Source of the DNA: Tenacibaculum aiptasiae
GTDB lineage: Bacteria > Bacteroidota > Bacteroidia > Flavobacteriales > Flavobacteriaceae
NCBI RefSeq assembly: GCF_008806755.1
Contig: NZ_WAAU01000003.1
Span: forward strand, 388,996-452,995
Reading direction: 5' to 3'
DNA length: 64,000 bases
Made by a program: the position numbers and the translations under genes. Shown here in pieces: positions 53,196 through 61,114 of the stretch. Under the pieces are notes generated by a model that did not search any database, was not told the DNA's origin, and saw nothing but the letters and a program-made list of their open reading frames with translations. How positions within the stretch are numbered: position 1 is the first letter of the stretch; the number at the start of each line of letters is the position of its first letter.

Positions 53196-53876
53196 TTAAA
53201 GAGTAATTGGTGAACCTTTATTAAAAAAAGAATAAGAATAACTTTTAGATGTATAAAGATTCTCAAGAAATGAGATGACTTTGTTAGTGTTTAACTCAAT
53301 AAGTTCTCTTAGAAGAGAAAAAGAGTTTTTAAATTGATCTATAAAAAAGTAGATGTCTTTTTTTGAATCAATATCTGCTAAGTAAGCAAGTTGTGTAATA
53401 TTGATGTTTCGCTTAACAAAATAATTTTTTAACTCAGAAAATACTTTATGGGTATTCCAAGTTATTTTTTTGAATGCTTCTAAAGAAAACTGTTCTTTGT
53501 TTAAGGAAATTAAATAAGTGCCTCCGTCATAAGAAGGGCCTAAAGTCGCATTTCCGTTTTCTAAATTGTGTAAAGCTTTTAAAAGGTGTGAAGTCTTTAA
53601 ATTTGGACTATCATTACCTATGGTAATTATTTGCAAGTAACCTTTATTAAAAACTGTTTGAATAGCATTTGCAAATCGTTCACCGAAACTTGAACCTATT
53701 TGTTGCTTTTCGGTAATTACTAAAACATCAGTTCCTGTTTTTTGTGCTTTTTCAAATGTTTTTTGATTTAACTGCTGAAAGAGTTTCTTACTTTTTTCAA
53801 AAACCTTATGATTCGCTTCTTTCTCGGGAGAATAAGCAAATAATAAAATTGCAGTTTGTTTTTGATAATGAATCAT
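53196..53876 (-). CDS. DUF2064 protein (GT-A-fold, TIGR04282-like)
   Basis: This 226-residue protein is of the DUF2064 family, related to GT-A nucleotidyl or glycosyltransferases. It has AILLFAYSPEKEANHKVF at the N-terminus, QIGSSFGERFANAI, IITIGNDSPNL (the Asp-containing metal or substrate loop) and LGPSYDGGTYLISL. The substrate is unknown. The usual family N-terminus has a K-x-P-x-x-G-x-x-K-T/S-R loop, which is altered here. It follows hemD across a strong terminator, so it is likely an independent unit. Confidence 0.85.
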   Translation of the reverse strand: MIHYQKQTAILLFAYSPEKEANHKVFEKSKKLFQQLNQKTFEKAQKTGTDVLVITEKQQIGSSFGERFANAIQTVFNKGYLQIITIGNDSPNLKTSHLLKALHNLENGNATLGPSYDGGTYLISLNKEQFSLEAFKKITWNTHKVFSELKNYFVKRNINITQLAYLADIDSKKDIYFFIDQFKNSFSLLRELIELNTNKVISFLENLYTSKSYSYSFFNKGSPITL

Positions 53877-53946
53877 TTAAAGAAACTCTGTTTTTACAAG
53901 GCTTTAATAGTCGAGTAAAAGGTAGGTTCTTTACAGTAATTCATAA

Positions 53947-53978
53947 AAAAAACCATCAAATTTTTTTGATGGTTTTTT
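53947..53978 (-). terminator. Perfect-stem terminator after hemD
   Basis: A 14-bp perfect stem (AAAAAACCATCAAA and its complement) with a 4-base loop lies 19 bases beyond the hemD stop. The stem itself supplies the terminal T-run on either strand. Confidence 0.9.
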
Positions 53979-53996
53979 ATACTTGTCAAAGTAGTT

Positions 53997-54743
53997 TTAC
54001 TTTTTGTTAACTTCTTTAATATATTTATCTAAAGCCATAGTCATAGAAGGAGTTTCTGGAGTTGGTGCAGCAATATCTACACGCAATCCTCTATCCTTAA
54101 CAGCTTTAATAGTTGTATTACCAAAAACAGCTATTCTTGTATCATTCTGTTTGAAGTTAGGGAAGTTTTTAAATAAACTATCTATACCAGAAGGACTAAA
54201 GAATACTAAGATGTCATAAAAAACATTTTCTAAATCAGATAAATCACTTACAACAGTTTTATATAAATCAGCACGTTTCCAATCAACACCTAATTTGTCT
54301 AATTCAGTAGGAATTAATGGCTTCAATTTATCAGAAGAAGGCAATAAGAATTTCTCATCTTTATGTTTCTTAATTAACTTAGTTAATTCAGGAAATGTTC
54401 TATTACCTACATAAATTTTACGCTTTCTGTATACTACATATTTCTGTAAATAATATGCAACAGCTTCTGATTGACAGAAATACTTCATATCATCAGGAAC
54501 AGTAAAACGCATTTCTTCAGCTATTCTAAAGTAATGATCTACAGCATTTCTACTTGTCAAAATAATAGCTGTATAATTGTTTAAATCAATTTTTTGAGCT
54601 CTTACTTCTTTTACAGAAATTCCTTCTACATGAATAAACGAGCGGAAATCAATTTTTACTTTTTGTTTTTCAGCTAAGTCAAAATAAGGAGAGGTTTCTG
54701 TCTTAGGAGCAGGTTGAGACACTAAAATAGTTTTAACTTTCAT
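53997..54743 (-). CDS. hemD: Uroporphyrinogen-III synthase
   Basis: HemD closes hydroxymethylbilane to uroporphyrinogen III in heme synthesis. The family is weakly conserved, but this 248-residue protein shows its typical features: ILVSQPAP at the start, FIHVEGISVKEVRAQKIDLNNYTAIILTSRNAVDHYF, the VGNRTFPEL linker, KADLYKT-like ADLYKTVVSD and DILVFFSPSGIDSLFKNFP, then RIAVFGNTTIKAVKDRGL with the conserved Thr. In Bacteroidota it commonly neighbours DUF4271, as here (12 bases). Confidence 0.9.
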   Translation of the reverse strand: MKVKTILVSQPAPKTETSPYFDLAEKQKVKIDFRSFIHVEGISVKEVRAQKIDLNNYTAIILTSRNAVDHYFRIAEEMRFTVPDDMKYFCQSEAVAYYLQKYVVYRKRKIYVGNRTFPELTKLIKKHKDEKFLLPSSDKLKPLIPTELDKLGVDWKRADLYKTVVSDLSDLENVFYDILVFFSPSGIDSLFKNFPNFKQNDTRIAVFGNTTIKAVKDRGLRVDIAAPTPETPSMTMALDKYIKEVNKK

Positions 54744-54755
54744 ATAACTTTCTCT

Positions 54756-55397
54756 TTACGTAGTTGTTGTTGTTTTATAAAGAATTAATAGCGGTGCTAT
54801 TTCAAGGACGCAAAAATACAAAATAAAATAGAACAACTTACTTATAACTAATCTTTTGTTATTAAGTAAAATTAAAAAGCCTCTGAAAGCAAATAAAATA
54901 AGGAAAAAACTGAGTAAATATAAGTTTTCCTTAAAGGCATATTGATAGAGAATTATAGCAGGAAATAGCCATAAACTTAGTGTATAAAGGTAACCAGATT
55001 TCGTGTATAAGAAATATTTTGTGACTAATGATAAGCCTAAAATGTTAGAAAAAGTAAAGTCTAATACTCTTCTAATAAAAAAATAAAGACTAATAATAGC
55101 GAGTAATATTAGGTAATTTAAAAAGCTTTGATCATAAATTTTTGGAGTAAACACAAAAAAAAGAAACAATGATATTACGATAGAAGAAAAAGAAAATAAT
55201 AACAAATGAAAAGGTGAATAAATAGAAACGTTATTTTGAACTTTTTTTTGAAAAAAACCAGGGGTAAAAAAAGCCAAAGCATATCCTAATAGCTTATTGG
55301 GCTTAATTAATTTCATTATAGCTAATAAGATAATAACAAAAAGAATTACTAGAGTAATCCAGTTATCATTGGTTATTGTACGTTCAATAGCTTGCAA
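54756..55397 (-). CDS. DUF4271 membrane protein
   Basis: This 213-residue protein has about six membrane helices and matches the DUF4271 family of Bacteroidota, usually found between hemD and a polyprenol-phosphate sugar transferase, as here. Function is unknown. The frame is open to a GTG at 55430, but a minus-strand -7 box covers 55430-55437, so that start would lie upstream of transcription. The TTG at 55397 (LQAIERTITNDNW) leaves a leader of about 27 bases and matches the family's usual beginning; this start is an inference. Confidence 0.85.
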   Translation of the reverse strand: MQAIERTITNDNWITLVILFVIILLAIMKLIKPNKLLGYALAFFTPGFFQKKVQNNVSIYSPFHLLLFSFSSIVISLFLFFVFTPKIYDQSFLNYLILLAIISLYFFIRRVLDFTFSNILGLSLVTKYFLYTKSGYLYTLSLWLFPAIILYQYAFKENLYLLSFFLILFAFRGFLILLNNKRLVISKLFYFILYFCVLEIAPLLILYKTTTTT

Positions 55398-55429
55398 TAG
55401 TATTTGTTTTTTATCGTATTTAATTAACA

Positions 55430-55437
55430 CAAAATTA
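55430..55437 (-). promoter_or_regulatory. -7 box TAATTTTG for DUF4271-hemD
   Basis: This exact TAnnTTTG match on the minus strand overlaps the most upstream possible start codon of the DUF4271 gene. It is 14 bases from the -7 box of the divergent gene. Confidence 0.5.
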
Positions 55438-55451
55438 GTGATTATTTAGTG

Positions 55452-55459
55452 TATATTTG
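55452..55459 (+). promoter_or_regulatory. -7 box TATATTTG for the polyprenol-phosphate sugar transferase
   Basis: This exact TAnnTTTG match lies 22 bases before ATG 55482. It excludes the more upstream start codon at 55449, which lies before the box. Confidence 0.55.
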
Positions 55460-55481
55460 CCCAGATTTAGATGAAAATTAC

Positions 55482-56204
55482 ATGAAGTCAGACGCTTTAG
55501 TTATAATTCCTACATACAACGAAAAAGAAAATATAGAAGCAATAATTCGAGAAACTTTTAGTCAAGAGAAAGAATTCGATATTTTAATTGTTGATGATAA
55601 CTCACCCGATGGAACTTCTGATATAGTTGAGGGTTTGCAAGAAGAGTTTACAGAGAGACTTTATATTGAAAAAAGAACAGGAAAAAATGGTTTAGGTACT
55701 GCTTATATTCATGGGTTTAAATGGGCTATAAAAAAAGGCTACGATTATATTATAGAAATGGACGCCGATTTTTCTCATAATCCGAAAGATTTGAATAGGT
55801 TGTATAAAGCTTGTTCTGTTGATGGGGCTGATGTTTCTATTGGTTCACGTTATTCTATTGGGGTAAATGTGGTTAACTGGCCAATGAGTAGAGTATTATT
55901 ATCGTATTTTGCATCTAAATATGTTCGTTTTATTACTCGAATTCCAGTTCATGATACTACTGCAGGTTTTGTATGTTGGAAAAGAAAAGTATTAGAAACA
56001 ATTCAGTTAGATAAAATTAAGTTTGTTGGATATGCTTTTCAAATAGAAATGAAGTTTAAAGCATGGAAACATAAATTTAAAATAAAAGAAGTATCAGTTA
56101 TCTTTACTGATAGAACTTTAGGAGAATCAAAAATGAGTGGAGGGATTATATCAGAAGCTCTATTTGGTGTTATAAAAATGAGGTTAAAGGGATTACCAAA
56201 ATAA
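55482..56204 (+). CDS. Polyprenol monophosphomannose synthase (GT2)
   Basis: This 240-residue DPM1-like enzyme should transfer mannose from GDP-mannose to a polyprenyl phosphate on the cytoplasmic side of the inner membrane. It has ALVIIPTYNEKENIEAII, ILIVDDNSPDGTSDIV, KNGLGTAYIHGFKWAI, MDADFSHNPKDL (Asp-x-Asp metal motif), HDTTAGFVCWKR and the C-terminal FTDRTLGESKMSGGII. No membrane domain is present. The product could feed the GT87-like enzyme at 35.8 kb (inference). It starts a plus-strand unit with dihydroorotase 2 bases downstream. Confidence 0.92.
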   Translation: MKSDALVIIPTYNEKENIEAIIRETFSQEKEFDILIVDDNSPDGTSDIVEGLQEEFTERLYIEKRTGKNGLGTAYIHGFKWAIKKGYDYIIEMDADFSHNPKDLNRLYKACSVDGADVSIGSRYSIGVNVVNWPMSRVLLSYFASKYVRFITRIPVHDTTAGFVCWKRKVLETIQLDKIKFVGYAFQIEMKFKAWKHKFKIKEVSVIFTDRTLGESKMSGGIISEALFGVIKMRLKGLPK

Positions 56205-56206
56205 TT

Positions 56207-57541
56207 ATGCAATCATATCTAATTAAAAACGCAAACATAGTTAACGAAAACAAGGTTTTCAAAGGAGATGTTTTAATAGAAGGAAATTATATAAAACAAG
56301 TTTCTGAGGAAATTATTAATACGTCCGGTGCTGAGGTAATCAACGCTGAAGGAAAATATTTAATTCCGGGTATGATAGATGATCAAGTGCATTTCCGTGA
56401 GCCTGGTTTAACGCATAAAGCAAATATTGCAACAGAAAGTAAAGCTGCAATTGCTGGAGGAATCACTTCTTTTATAGAAATGCCGAATACAGTACCACAA
56501 GCAACTACTCAAGAATTATTAGAAGAAAAGTTTCAGATAGCTTCAAAAACTTCATATGCTAATTACTCTTTTATGTTTGGAGGAACAAACGATAATTTAG
56601 AAGAGTTGTTAAAAACAGATTCTCAAAATGTAGCAGGAATTAAATTATTTTTGGGTTCATCAACAGGAAATATGTTAGTAGATAATGAAGAAGTCTTAGA
56701 AAAGATTTTTTCTTCAACTGATATGCTAATATCTGTACACTGTGAAGATGAAGCAACGATTAGAAAAAATACTGCAGAATATAAAGGAAAATATGGTGAT
56801 GATATTCCTGTAAAATACCATCCAATCATTAGAAGTGAAGAAGCTTGTTACCTTTCATCTTCAAAAGCTATAGAACTAGCAAAGAAAACAGGAGCACGTT
56901 TACATATTTTTCATTTATCAACTGAAAAAGAGACTCATTTATTTAGAAATGATATTCCTTTAGAAGAAAAACAAATTACAGCAGAAGTTTGTGTGCACCA
57001 TTTATGGTTTACAGATGTTGATTATGATAAAAAAGGAACGCATATAAAATGGAATCCAGCGGTAAAAACTCAAAAAGATAAAGATGGGTTATGGAAAGCC
57101 TTATTGGATGATAGAATTGATGTAATAGCTACAGATCATGCCCCACATACTTTAGAAGAAAAAGATAATGTGTATACGAAAGCACCAAGTGGAGGACCTC
57201 TAGTTCAGCATGCGGTTTTGGCAATTTTAGAGAAAGTAAAAGAAGGAGTACTACCTATAGAAAAAGCTGTTGAGAAAATGTGTCATAATCCGGCAAAACT
57301 TTTTAAAGTTTATAAAAGAGGTTTTATAAAGGAAGGATTCTATGCAGATTTAGTACTAGTTGATAACGAAAAATGGACGGTTTCTAAAGATAATATACTA
57401 TACAAATGTGGATGGTCTCCATTTGAAGGAACTGAGTTTTCAAATAAAATAACTCATACCTTTGTCAATGGGAATTTAATGTACGATAACGGTGTTTTTG
57501 ATGAGCAGATAAAAGGAGCTCGATTAGAATTCAATAAATAA
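56207..57541 (+). CDS. pyrC: Dihydroorotase family amidohydrolase with altered HxH motif
   Basis: This 444-residue amidohydrolase is closest to type I dihydroorotase, which cyclises carbamoyl aspartate in pyrimidine synthesis. Family features are the GMIDDQVHFREPGLTHK block, AGGITSFIEMPNT, the IKLFLGSSTGN lysine that becomes carbamylated, SVHCEDEA, HIFHLST and ATDHAPHT with the catalytic Asp. In the canonical D-x-H-x-H motif the first metal-binding His is replaced by Gln60 (His62 is kept). Other ligands look intact, so metal content or activity may differ. It lies 2 bases after the mannosyltransferase gene and abuts the DUF4296 gene. Confidence 0.88.
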   Translation: MQSYLIKNANIVNENKVFKGDVLIEGNYIKQVSEEIINTSGAEVINAEGKYLIPGMIDDQVHFREPGLTHKANIATESKAAIAGGITSFIEMPNTVPQATTQELLEEKFQIASKTSYANYSFMFGGTNDNLEELLKTDSQNVAGIKLFLGSSTGNMLVDNEEVLEKIFSSTDMLISVHCEDEATIRKNTAEYKGKYGDDIPVKYHPIIRSEEACYLSSSKAIELAKKTGARLHIFHLSTEKETHLFRNDIPLEEKQITAEVCVHHLWFTDVDYDKKGTHIKWNPAVKTQKDKDGLWKALLDDRIDVIATDHAPHTLEEKDNVYTKAPSGGPLVQHAVLAILEKVKEGVLPIEKAVEKMCHNPAKLFKVYKRGFIKEGFYADLVLVDNEKWTVSKDNILYKCGWSPFEGTEFSNKITHTFVNGNLMYDNGVFDEQIKGARLEFNK

Positions 57542-57997
57542 ATGAAAAAATTTTTATACATAACAGTTCTTTTATTTTTAGCTTCTTGTACTAGTAATAC
57601 TATATACAAAAAGCCTAAAGATTTAATACCTAAGGATTCTATGATTTCCTTGTTAACCGATATGTATATTGCTTCATCAGCTAAAAACGTTAAGAATAAG
57701 TTTTTAAAAAAGGAAAAAAATTATGTTTTCTTGGTATATGAGAAGTATAAGATAGATAGTACTCGTTTTGATAAAAGTAATGATTACTATACTTCTAAAA
57801 TCGAAGAGTATACAGCCATTCTTGGAAAAGTTAAGTTCAGAATAGATTCTATTCATAAATCAATTTTAAAGCAGCGACGAATTCAAGACTCATTGAATAA
57901 TAAAACAAAGCCTCAAAAAAAGATGTCATTAAAATTAGAGGAGAAAAACGAAAAACTATCTAAGAACAAAAAAATAAGTAAAGAAATTAAAGAATAA
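57542..57997 (+). CDS. DUF4296 lipoprotein
   Basis: This 151-residue protein has a lipoprotein signal peptide (LLFLASC, Cys16) and the DUF4296 domain: KPKDLIPKDSMISLLTDMYIASSAKN, then a KYKIDSTRFDKSNDYYTSK segment. A Lys/Glu-rich coiled tail completes it. Function is unknown, but the family is confined to Bacteroidota and commonly follows dihydroorotase. The start codon directly follows the dihydroorotase stop with no gap. The end overlaps the convergent epimerase gene by 11 bases. Confidence 0.88.
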   Translation: MKKFLYITVLLFLASCTSNTIYKKPKDLIPKDSMISLLTDMYIASSAKNVKNKFLKKEKNYVFLVYEKYKIDSTRFDKSNDYYTSKIEEYTAILGKVKFRIDSIHKSILKQRRIQDSLNNKTKPQKKMSLKLEEKNEKLSKNKKISKEIKE

Positions 57998-58988
57998 AGT
58001 CTTTACAAATTTTTAAAATACTTGCATCAATTTTAGCAAATTTAAAATTAAATGCATCTTCTATTTTTTGAGAAGTATAATAAGATTTATTAAGTGACGA
58101 TTTAGCTGAATTCTTAGTTAATAAAGGTTTTTTTCCAGTTAATTTGGTTAATAGCAAATCAAATCTCCAAATAATAGCCATCAATAATTTACTACTTTTA
58201 ATTGATGGTCTTTTTTTATTAAAACCATCAGCAATAGAAAATAAAATATCTTTAAACGATTTGTTTTCTGAAACTAAAATAAAACGTTCGTTTTTAATAT
58301 TAGATTCCATTAATAGTATCATAGTTTTTACAACGTCTTGTACGTGTACGAAACCAGTAATACCTTCAGTGTAAAACTTAAAACCATTATAAACTTGCGA
58401 GAATAATTTGCTAGAACCTTCACTCCAAAATCCACTTCCTAAAATAACACCAGGGTTTACAATTACCACATCTAATCCTTCTTGACTTCCTCTCCAAACC
58501 TCCATTTCAGCACCATATTTTGTAATAGAGTAATCATTATTGTCATTATTATCCGACCACTCATTTTCTTCATTAATAGGTTTACCATTTATAGAATCCC
58601 CTACAGCAGCAATAGAGCTTACAAAACAGAACTTTTCAATATTATTCTCAATAGAAAAATTAATCATATTGGCAGTACCATCAATATTAACTTGACGCAT
58701 TTTTCTATAGTCTTTTGGGTCAAAAGAAACCAATGCAGCACAATGATATACTTCAGTTATACCTTTGAAAACGGATTCAAGTGAAAAAACATCAGTAATA
58801 TCTGAAATTACCCATTCTATTTTAGAAAAGAATTGATCGACATCTTCGGTATAATAAGAGAATATTTTTTTTACATATTCTCTTTTTTCATCAGTCCTGT
58901 ATATAGCTCTTATAGCTTTTTCTTTTTGAACTAAATTGAATAATAAATGTGAGCCAACAAGCCCAGTTCCCCCAGTAACTAAAATCAT
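57987..58988 (-). CDS. NAD-dependent epimerase/dehydratase (extended SDR)
   Basis: This 333-residue extended short-chain dehydrogenase has the N-terminal nucleotide motif VTGGTGLVGSHL, then VYHCAALVSF, CFVSSIAAVG (catalytic Ser), YSITKYGAE (Tyr-x-x-x-Lys) and VVIVNPGVILG. Members in Bacteroidota resemble dihydroflavonol reductase-like or sterol-type SDRs; the substrate is unknown. A -7 box ends 4 bases before the ATG, so the transcript may be leaderless. It is divergent from tyrS and overlaps the DUF4296 gene at its 3' end. Confidence 0.92.
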   Translation of the reverse strand: MILVTGGTGLVGSHLLFNLVQKEKAIRAIYRTDEKREYVKKIFSYYTEDVDQFFSKIEWVISDITDVFSLESVFKGITEVYHCAALVSFDPKDYRKMRQVNIDGTANMINFSIENNIEKFCFVSSIAAVGDSINGKPINEENEWSDNNDNNDYSITKYGAEMEVWRGSQEGLDVVIVNPGVILGSGFWSEGSSKLFSQVYNGFKFYTEGITGFVHVQDVVKTMILLMESNIKNERFILVSENKSFKDILFSIADGFNKKRPSIKSSKLLMAIIWRFDLLLTKLTGKKPLLTKNSAKSSLNKSYYTSQKIEDAFNFKFAKIDASILKICKDFIL

Positions 58989-58992
58989 AAAG

Positions 58993-59000
58993 CGAATTTA
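58993..59000 (-). promoter_or_regulatory. -7 box TAAATTCG abutting the epimerase start
   Basis: This TAnnTTCG match on the minus strand ends 4 bases before ATG 58988. It implies a leaderless or near-leaderless mRNA. Confidence 0.45.
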
Positions 59001-59021
59001 GCTTTTTTTGGTTGATAAAGT

Positions 59022-59029
59022 TATCTTTG
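59022..59029 (+). promoter_or_regulatory. -7 box TATCTTTG for tyrS
   Basis: This exact TAnnTTTG match lies 15 bases before ATG 59045. It rules out the upstream TTG at 59012 as the start. Confidence 0.55.
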
Positions 59030-59044
59030 CTGACTGATAAATTT

Positions 59045-60343
59045 ATGACGATGAAAAATTTTATTGAAGAGTTAAAATGGAGAGGAATGTTACATGATAG
59101 CATGCCTGGAACAGAAGAGCATTTACTAGAAGAAATGCGTAGTGCTTATGTTGGTTTTGATCCAACAGCAGATTCACTTCACATAGGTAACCTAGTTCCT
59201 ATTATGTTATTGGCACATTATCAGAGATGTGGACATAGACCAATTGCTTTAGTTGGTGGAGCAACAGGTATGATTGGTGATCCTTCAGGAAAATCATCGG
59301 AGCGTAATTTATTAGATGAAAAAACATTACGTCATAATCAAGAATGTGTAAAAGCACAATTACAACATTTCTTAGATTTCGAATCTGATGCCGATAATGC
59401 TGCTATTTTAGTAAACAATTATGATTGGATGAAAGAGATTTCATTCTTAGAGTTTATTCGTGATGTTGGTAAGCACATTACAGTAAATTATATGATGGCT
59501 AAGGATTCTGTAAAAAACCGAATTGGTTCAGAATCTAAAGAAGGAATGTCTTTTACAGAGTTTACTTACCAAATGGTACAAGGATATGATTTCTTACACC
59601 TTTACAGAGAAAATTCAGCAACTTTACAAATGGGAGGTTCTGATCAGTGGGGTAATATTACTACAGGAACCGAATTAATTAGAAGAATTGGTGGAGGAAA
59701 AGGATATGCAATTACATGTCCATTAATTACAAAGTCTGATGGCTCTAAATTTGGAAAGTCTGAAGGAGGAAATGTATGGTTAGATGCTAAAAGAACTTCA
59801 GCTTACAAATTCTACCAATACTGGTTAAATACATCAGATGAAGATGCTGAAAAGTATATTAAGATATTTACATTCTTAGATAAAGAAACAATAGATGCTT
59901 TAGTTGAAGAACATAAAGAAGCACCACACGTACGTATTTTACAAAAACGATTAGGAGAAGAAGTTACTGTATTAGTTCATGGGCGAGAAGAATATGATAA
60001 GGCGATAGCGGCTTCTAATATTTTATTTGGAAAGTCTACTGCAGAAGATTTAAAATCATTAGATGAACAAACATTCTTAGATGTTTTTGATGGAGTACCA
60101 CAAGCAGAAGTATCTAAGTTAGATATTTCAGAAGGATTATCTATGATTGATGCTTTAGCGGGAAAAACAAGCTTTTTAAAATCTAATGGAGATGCACGTA
60201 GAGCTTTAAAAGAAAATGCGGTTTCTGTTAATAAAGAAAAAGTAAAAGACGATTATGTAATTACAGCAAATGATTTAATTGCTGATAAGTATATATTATT
60301 ACAACGTGGAAAAAAGAGTTATTTCTTATTAAAAGTAGCTTAA
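59045..60343 (+). CDS. tyrS: Tyrosine--tRNA ligase
   Basis: This class I synthetase charges tRNA-Tyr. The HIGH-type motif is [10 protein letters not shown] and the KMSKS-type loop is [10 protein letters not shown]. The tyrosine pocket shows [12 protein letters not shown] and [14 protein letters not shown] with [10 protein letters not shown]. The C-terminal S4-like RNA-binding domain ends [38 protein letters not shown]. The length of 432 residues from ATG 59045 is typical; ATG 59051 is equally possible. The upstream TTG is excluded by the promoter position. A terminator follows 28 bases after the stop. Confidence 0.96.
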   Translation: MTMKNFIEELKWRGMLHDSMPGTEEHLLEEMRSAYVGFDPTADSLHIGNLVPIMLLAHYQRCGHRPIALVGGATGMIGDPSGKSSERNLLDEKTLRHNQECVKAQLQHFLDFESDADNAAILVNNYDWMKEISFLEFIRDVGKHITVNYMMAKDSVKNRIGSESKEGMSFTEFTYQMVQGYDFLHLYRENSATLQMGGSDQWGNITTGTELIRRIGGGKGYAITCPLITKSDGSKFGKSEGGNVWLDAKRTSAYKFYQYWLNTSDEDAEKYIKIFTFLDKETIDALVEEHKEAPHVRILQKRLGEEVTVLVHGREEYDKAIAASNILFGKSTAEDLKSLDEQTFLDVFDGVPQAEVSKLDISEGLSMIDALAGKTSFLKSNGDARRALKENAVSVNKEKVKDDYVITANDLIADKYILLQRGKKSYFLLKVA

Positions 60344-60532
60344 TTAAGAAGCTATTTTTACATTAAAAGTTAAAGGGCATCGCTTACAGTTGATGCCTTT
60401 TTTTTGGTACTTATTGCAACACTTACTTTTAGGTTTTATACAGTTAGACGCACAAGCCGTAGAGCATGCTGTTTCTTTTTGAATAGGAACAATTGGTGTA
60501 ACCTTTTTATTTTCAGTATAAAAGACAATCAT
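60344..60532 (-). CDS. Small cysteine-rich protein, possibly metal-binding
   Basis: This 62-residue protein has seven cysteines in the order Cys23, Cys27, Cys31, Cys38-Cys39, Cys49 and Cys52-Pro (K-C-C-N-K-Y-Q-K-K-G and C-K-R-C-P). The helical part is basic. It has no signal peptide, so the cysteines should stay reduced and could bind metal. An exact -7 box lies 17 bases before its ATG, supporting a real gene. Its stop is next to the tyrS stop, and the tyrS terminator lies within its coding region on the other strand. I recall similar short proteins in flavobacteria but no named family. Confidence 0.68.
   Translation of the reverse strand: MIVFYTENKKVTPIVPIQKETACSTACASNCIKPKSKCCNKYQKKGINCKRCPLTFNVKIAS
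60372..60405 (+). terminator. tyrS terminator inside the antisense Cys-rich gene
   Basis: A 10-bp stem with one G-T pair (AAAGGGCATC/GATGCCTTTT) encloses a 10-base loop and runs into eight T on the plus strand. It lies 28 bases after the tyrS stop. Confidence 0.82.
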
Positions 60533-60549
60533 ATTTCTAAAATCTGGTG

Positions 60550-60557
60550 CAAATATA
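60550..60557 (-). promoter_or_regulatory. -7 box TATATTTG for the Cys-rich gene
   Basis: This exact TAnnTTTG match on the minus strand lies 17 bases before ATG 60532. It is divergent from the promoter at 60627-60634. Confidence 0.55.
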
Positions 60558-60626
60558 GCAATTTATTTAGAACAAATTAAAATAATATTTCTACCTCTTT
60601 TTATTGAGAAAAAAAACAACTTAAAG

Positions 60627-60634
60627 TATCTTTG
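60627..60634 (+). promoter_or_regulatory. -7 box TATCTTTG for the 60659 gene
   Basis: This exact TAnnTTTG match overlaps the first possible start codon (TTG 60632), which therefore cannot be the true start. Confidence 0.55.
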
Positions 60635-60658
60635 CACTTCCAAGATTTTAAAATCATT

Positions 60659-61027
60659 TTGTTACAAAAACTAAGTATATATTTATTTGTTTTGTTGTAC
60701 ACAATTGCGATGTTACGACCAATAACACCGTTTGTTGAGTATGCAATAAACTACGATTATATATCGAAGGTTTTGTGTATTAATAAAGACAAACCAAACC
60801 TAGGATGTAATGGTAAATGTCAATTAATGAAAAAACTAGAAAAGCAACAAGATGATGATTTTAAATCGTTACGAATAAATATAGAAGAATACCCAATAGG
60901 TTTTGTTGAATTACTTTCAGTAAAAGAAGAAAAGGTTCTTTTTAATAATGCAAAACAATTGTTTTCTTACAACAATAAGTATTCTTATTTATTTTCAAAT
61001 ACAATCTTCCATCCACCTACTATATAA
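60659..61027 (+). CDS. Small membrane protein with conserved Cys motif
   Basis: This 122-residue protein starts with a membrane helix or signal anchor (LSIYLFVLLYTIAMLRPITPF). A loop with three cysteines follows, CINKDKPNLGCNGKCQLMKKL (C-x10-C-x3-C), then a charged region and a C-terminal FHPP. In Bacteroidota such small Cys- and HPP-ending proteins occur beside TonB receptors; I cannot name the family with certainty (compare HYC_CC_PP). The start is inferred: no ATG exists before the helix, and the TTG at 60659 is the first non-ATG start after the -7 box. It leads to the Met-rich protein 87 bases downstream. Confidence 0.75.
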   Translation: MLQKLSIYLFVLLYTIAMLRPITPFVEYAINYDYISKVLCINKDKPNLGCNGKCQLMKKLEKQQDDDFKSLRINIEEYPIGFVELLSVKEEKVLFNNAKQLFSYNNKYSYLFSNTIFHPPTI

Positions 61028-61114
61028 ATTTTGCATAAACGCCTTTAATAAAAGCTATTTGTCCTAATAGATAAATAGCCTAAAATACTATTGTAAAATT
61101 TAAAAACATAACTG

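Noticed and set aside
55449-55481. Upstream extension of the polyprenol-phosphate sugar transferase
   Set aside because: The extension lies across the -7 box and adds residues before the conserved VIIPTYNE; ATG 55482 fits better.
56207-57541. Dihydroorotase as a clear pseudogene
   Set aside because: The frame is intact, other active-site residues are kept and the gene is embedded in a conserved operon, so the Gln change alone does not show loss of function.
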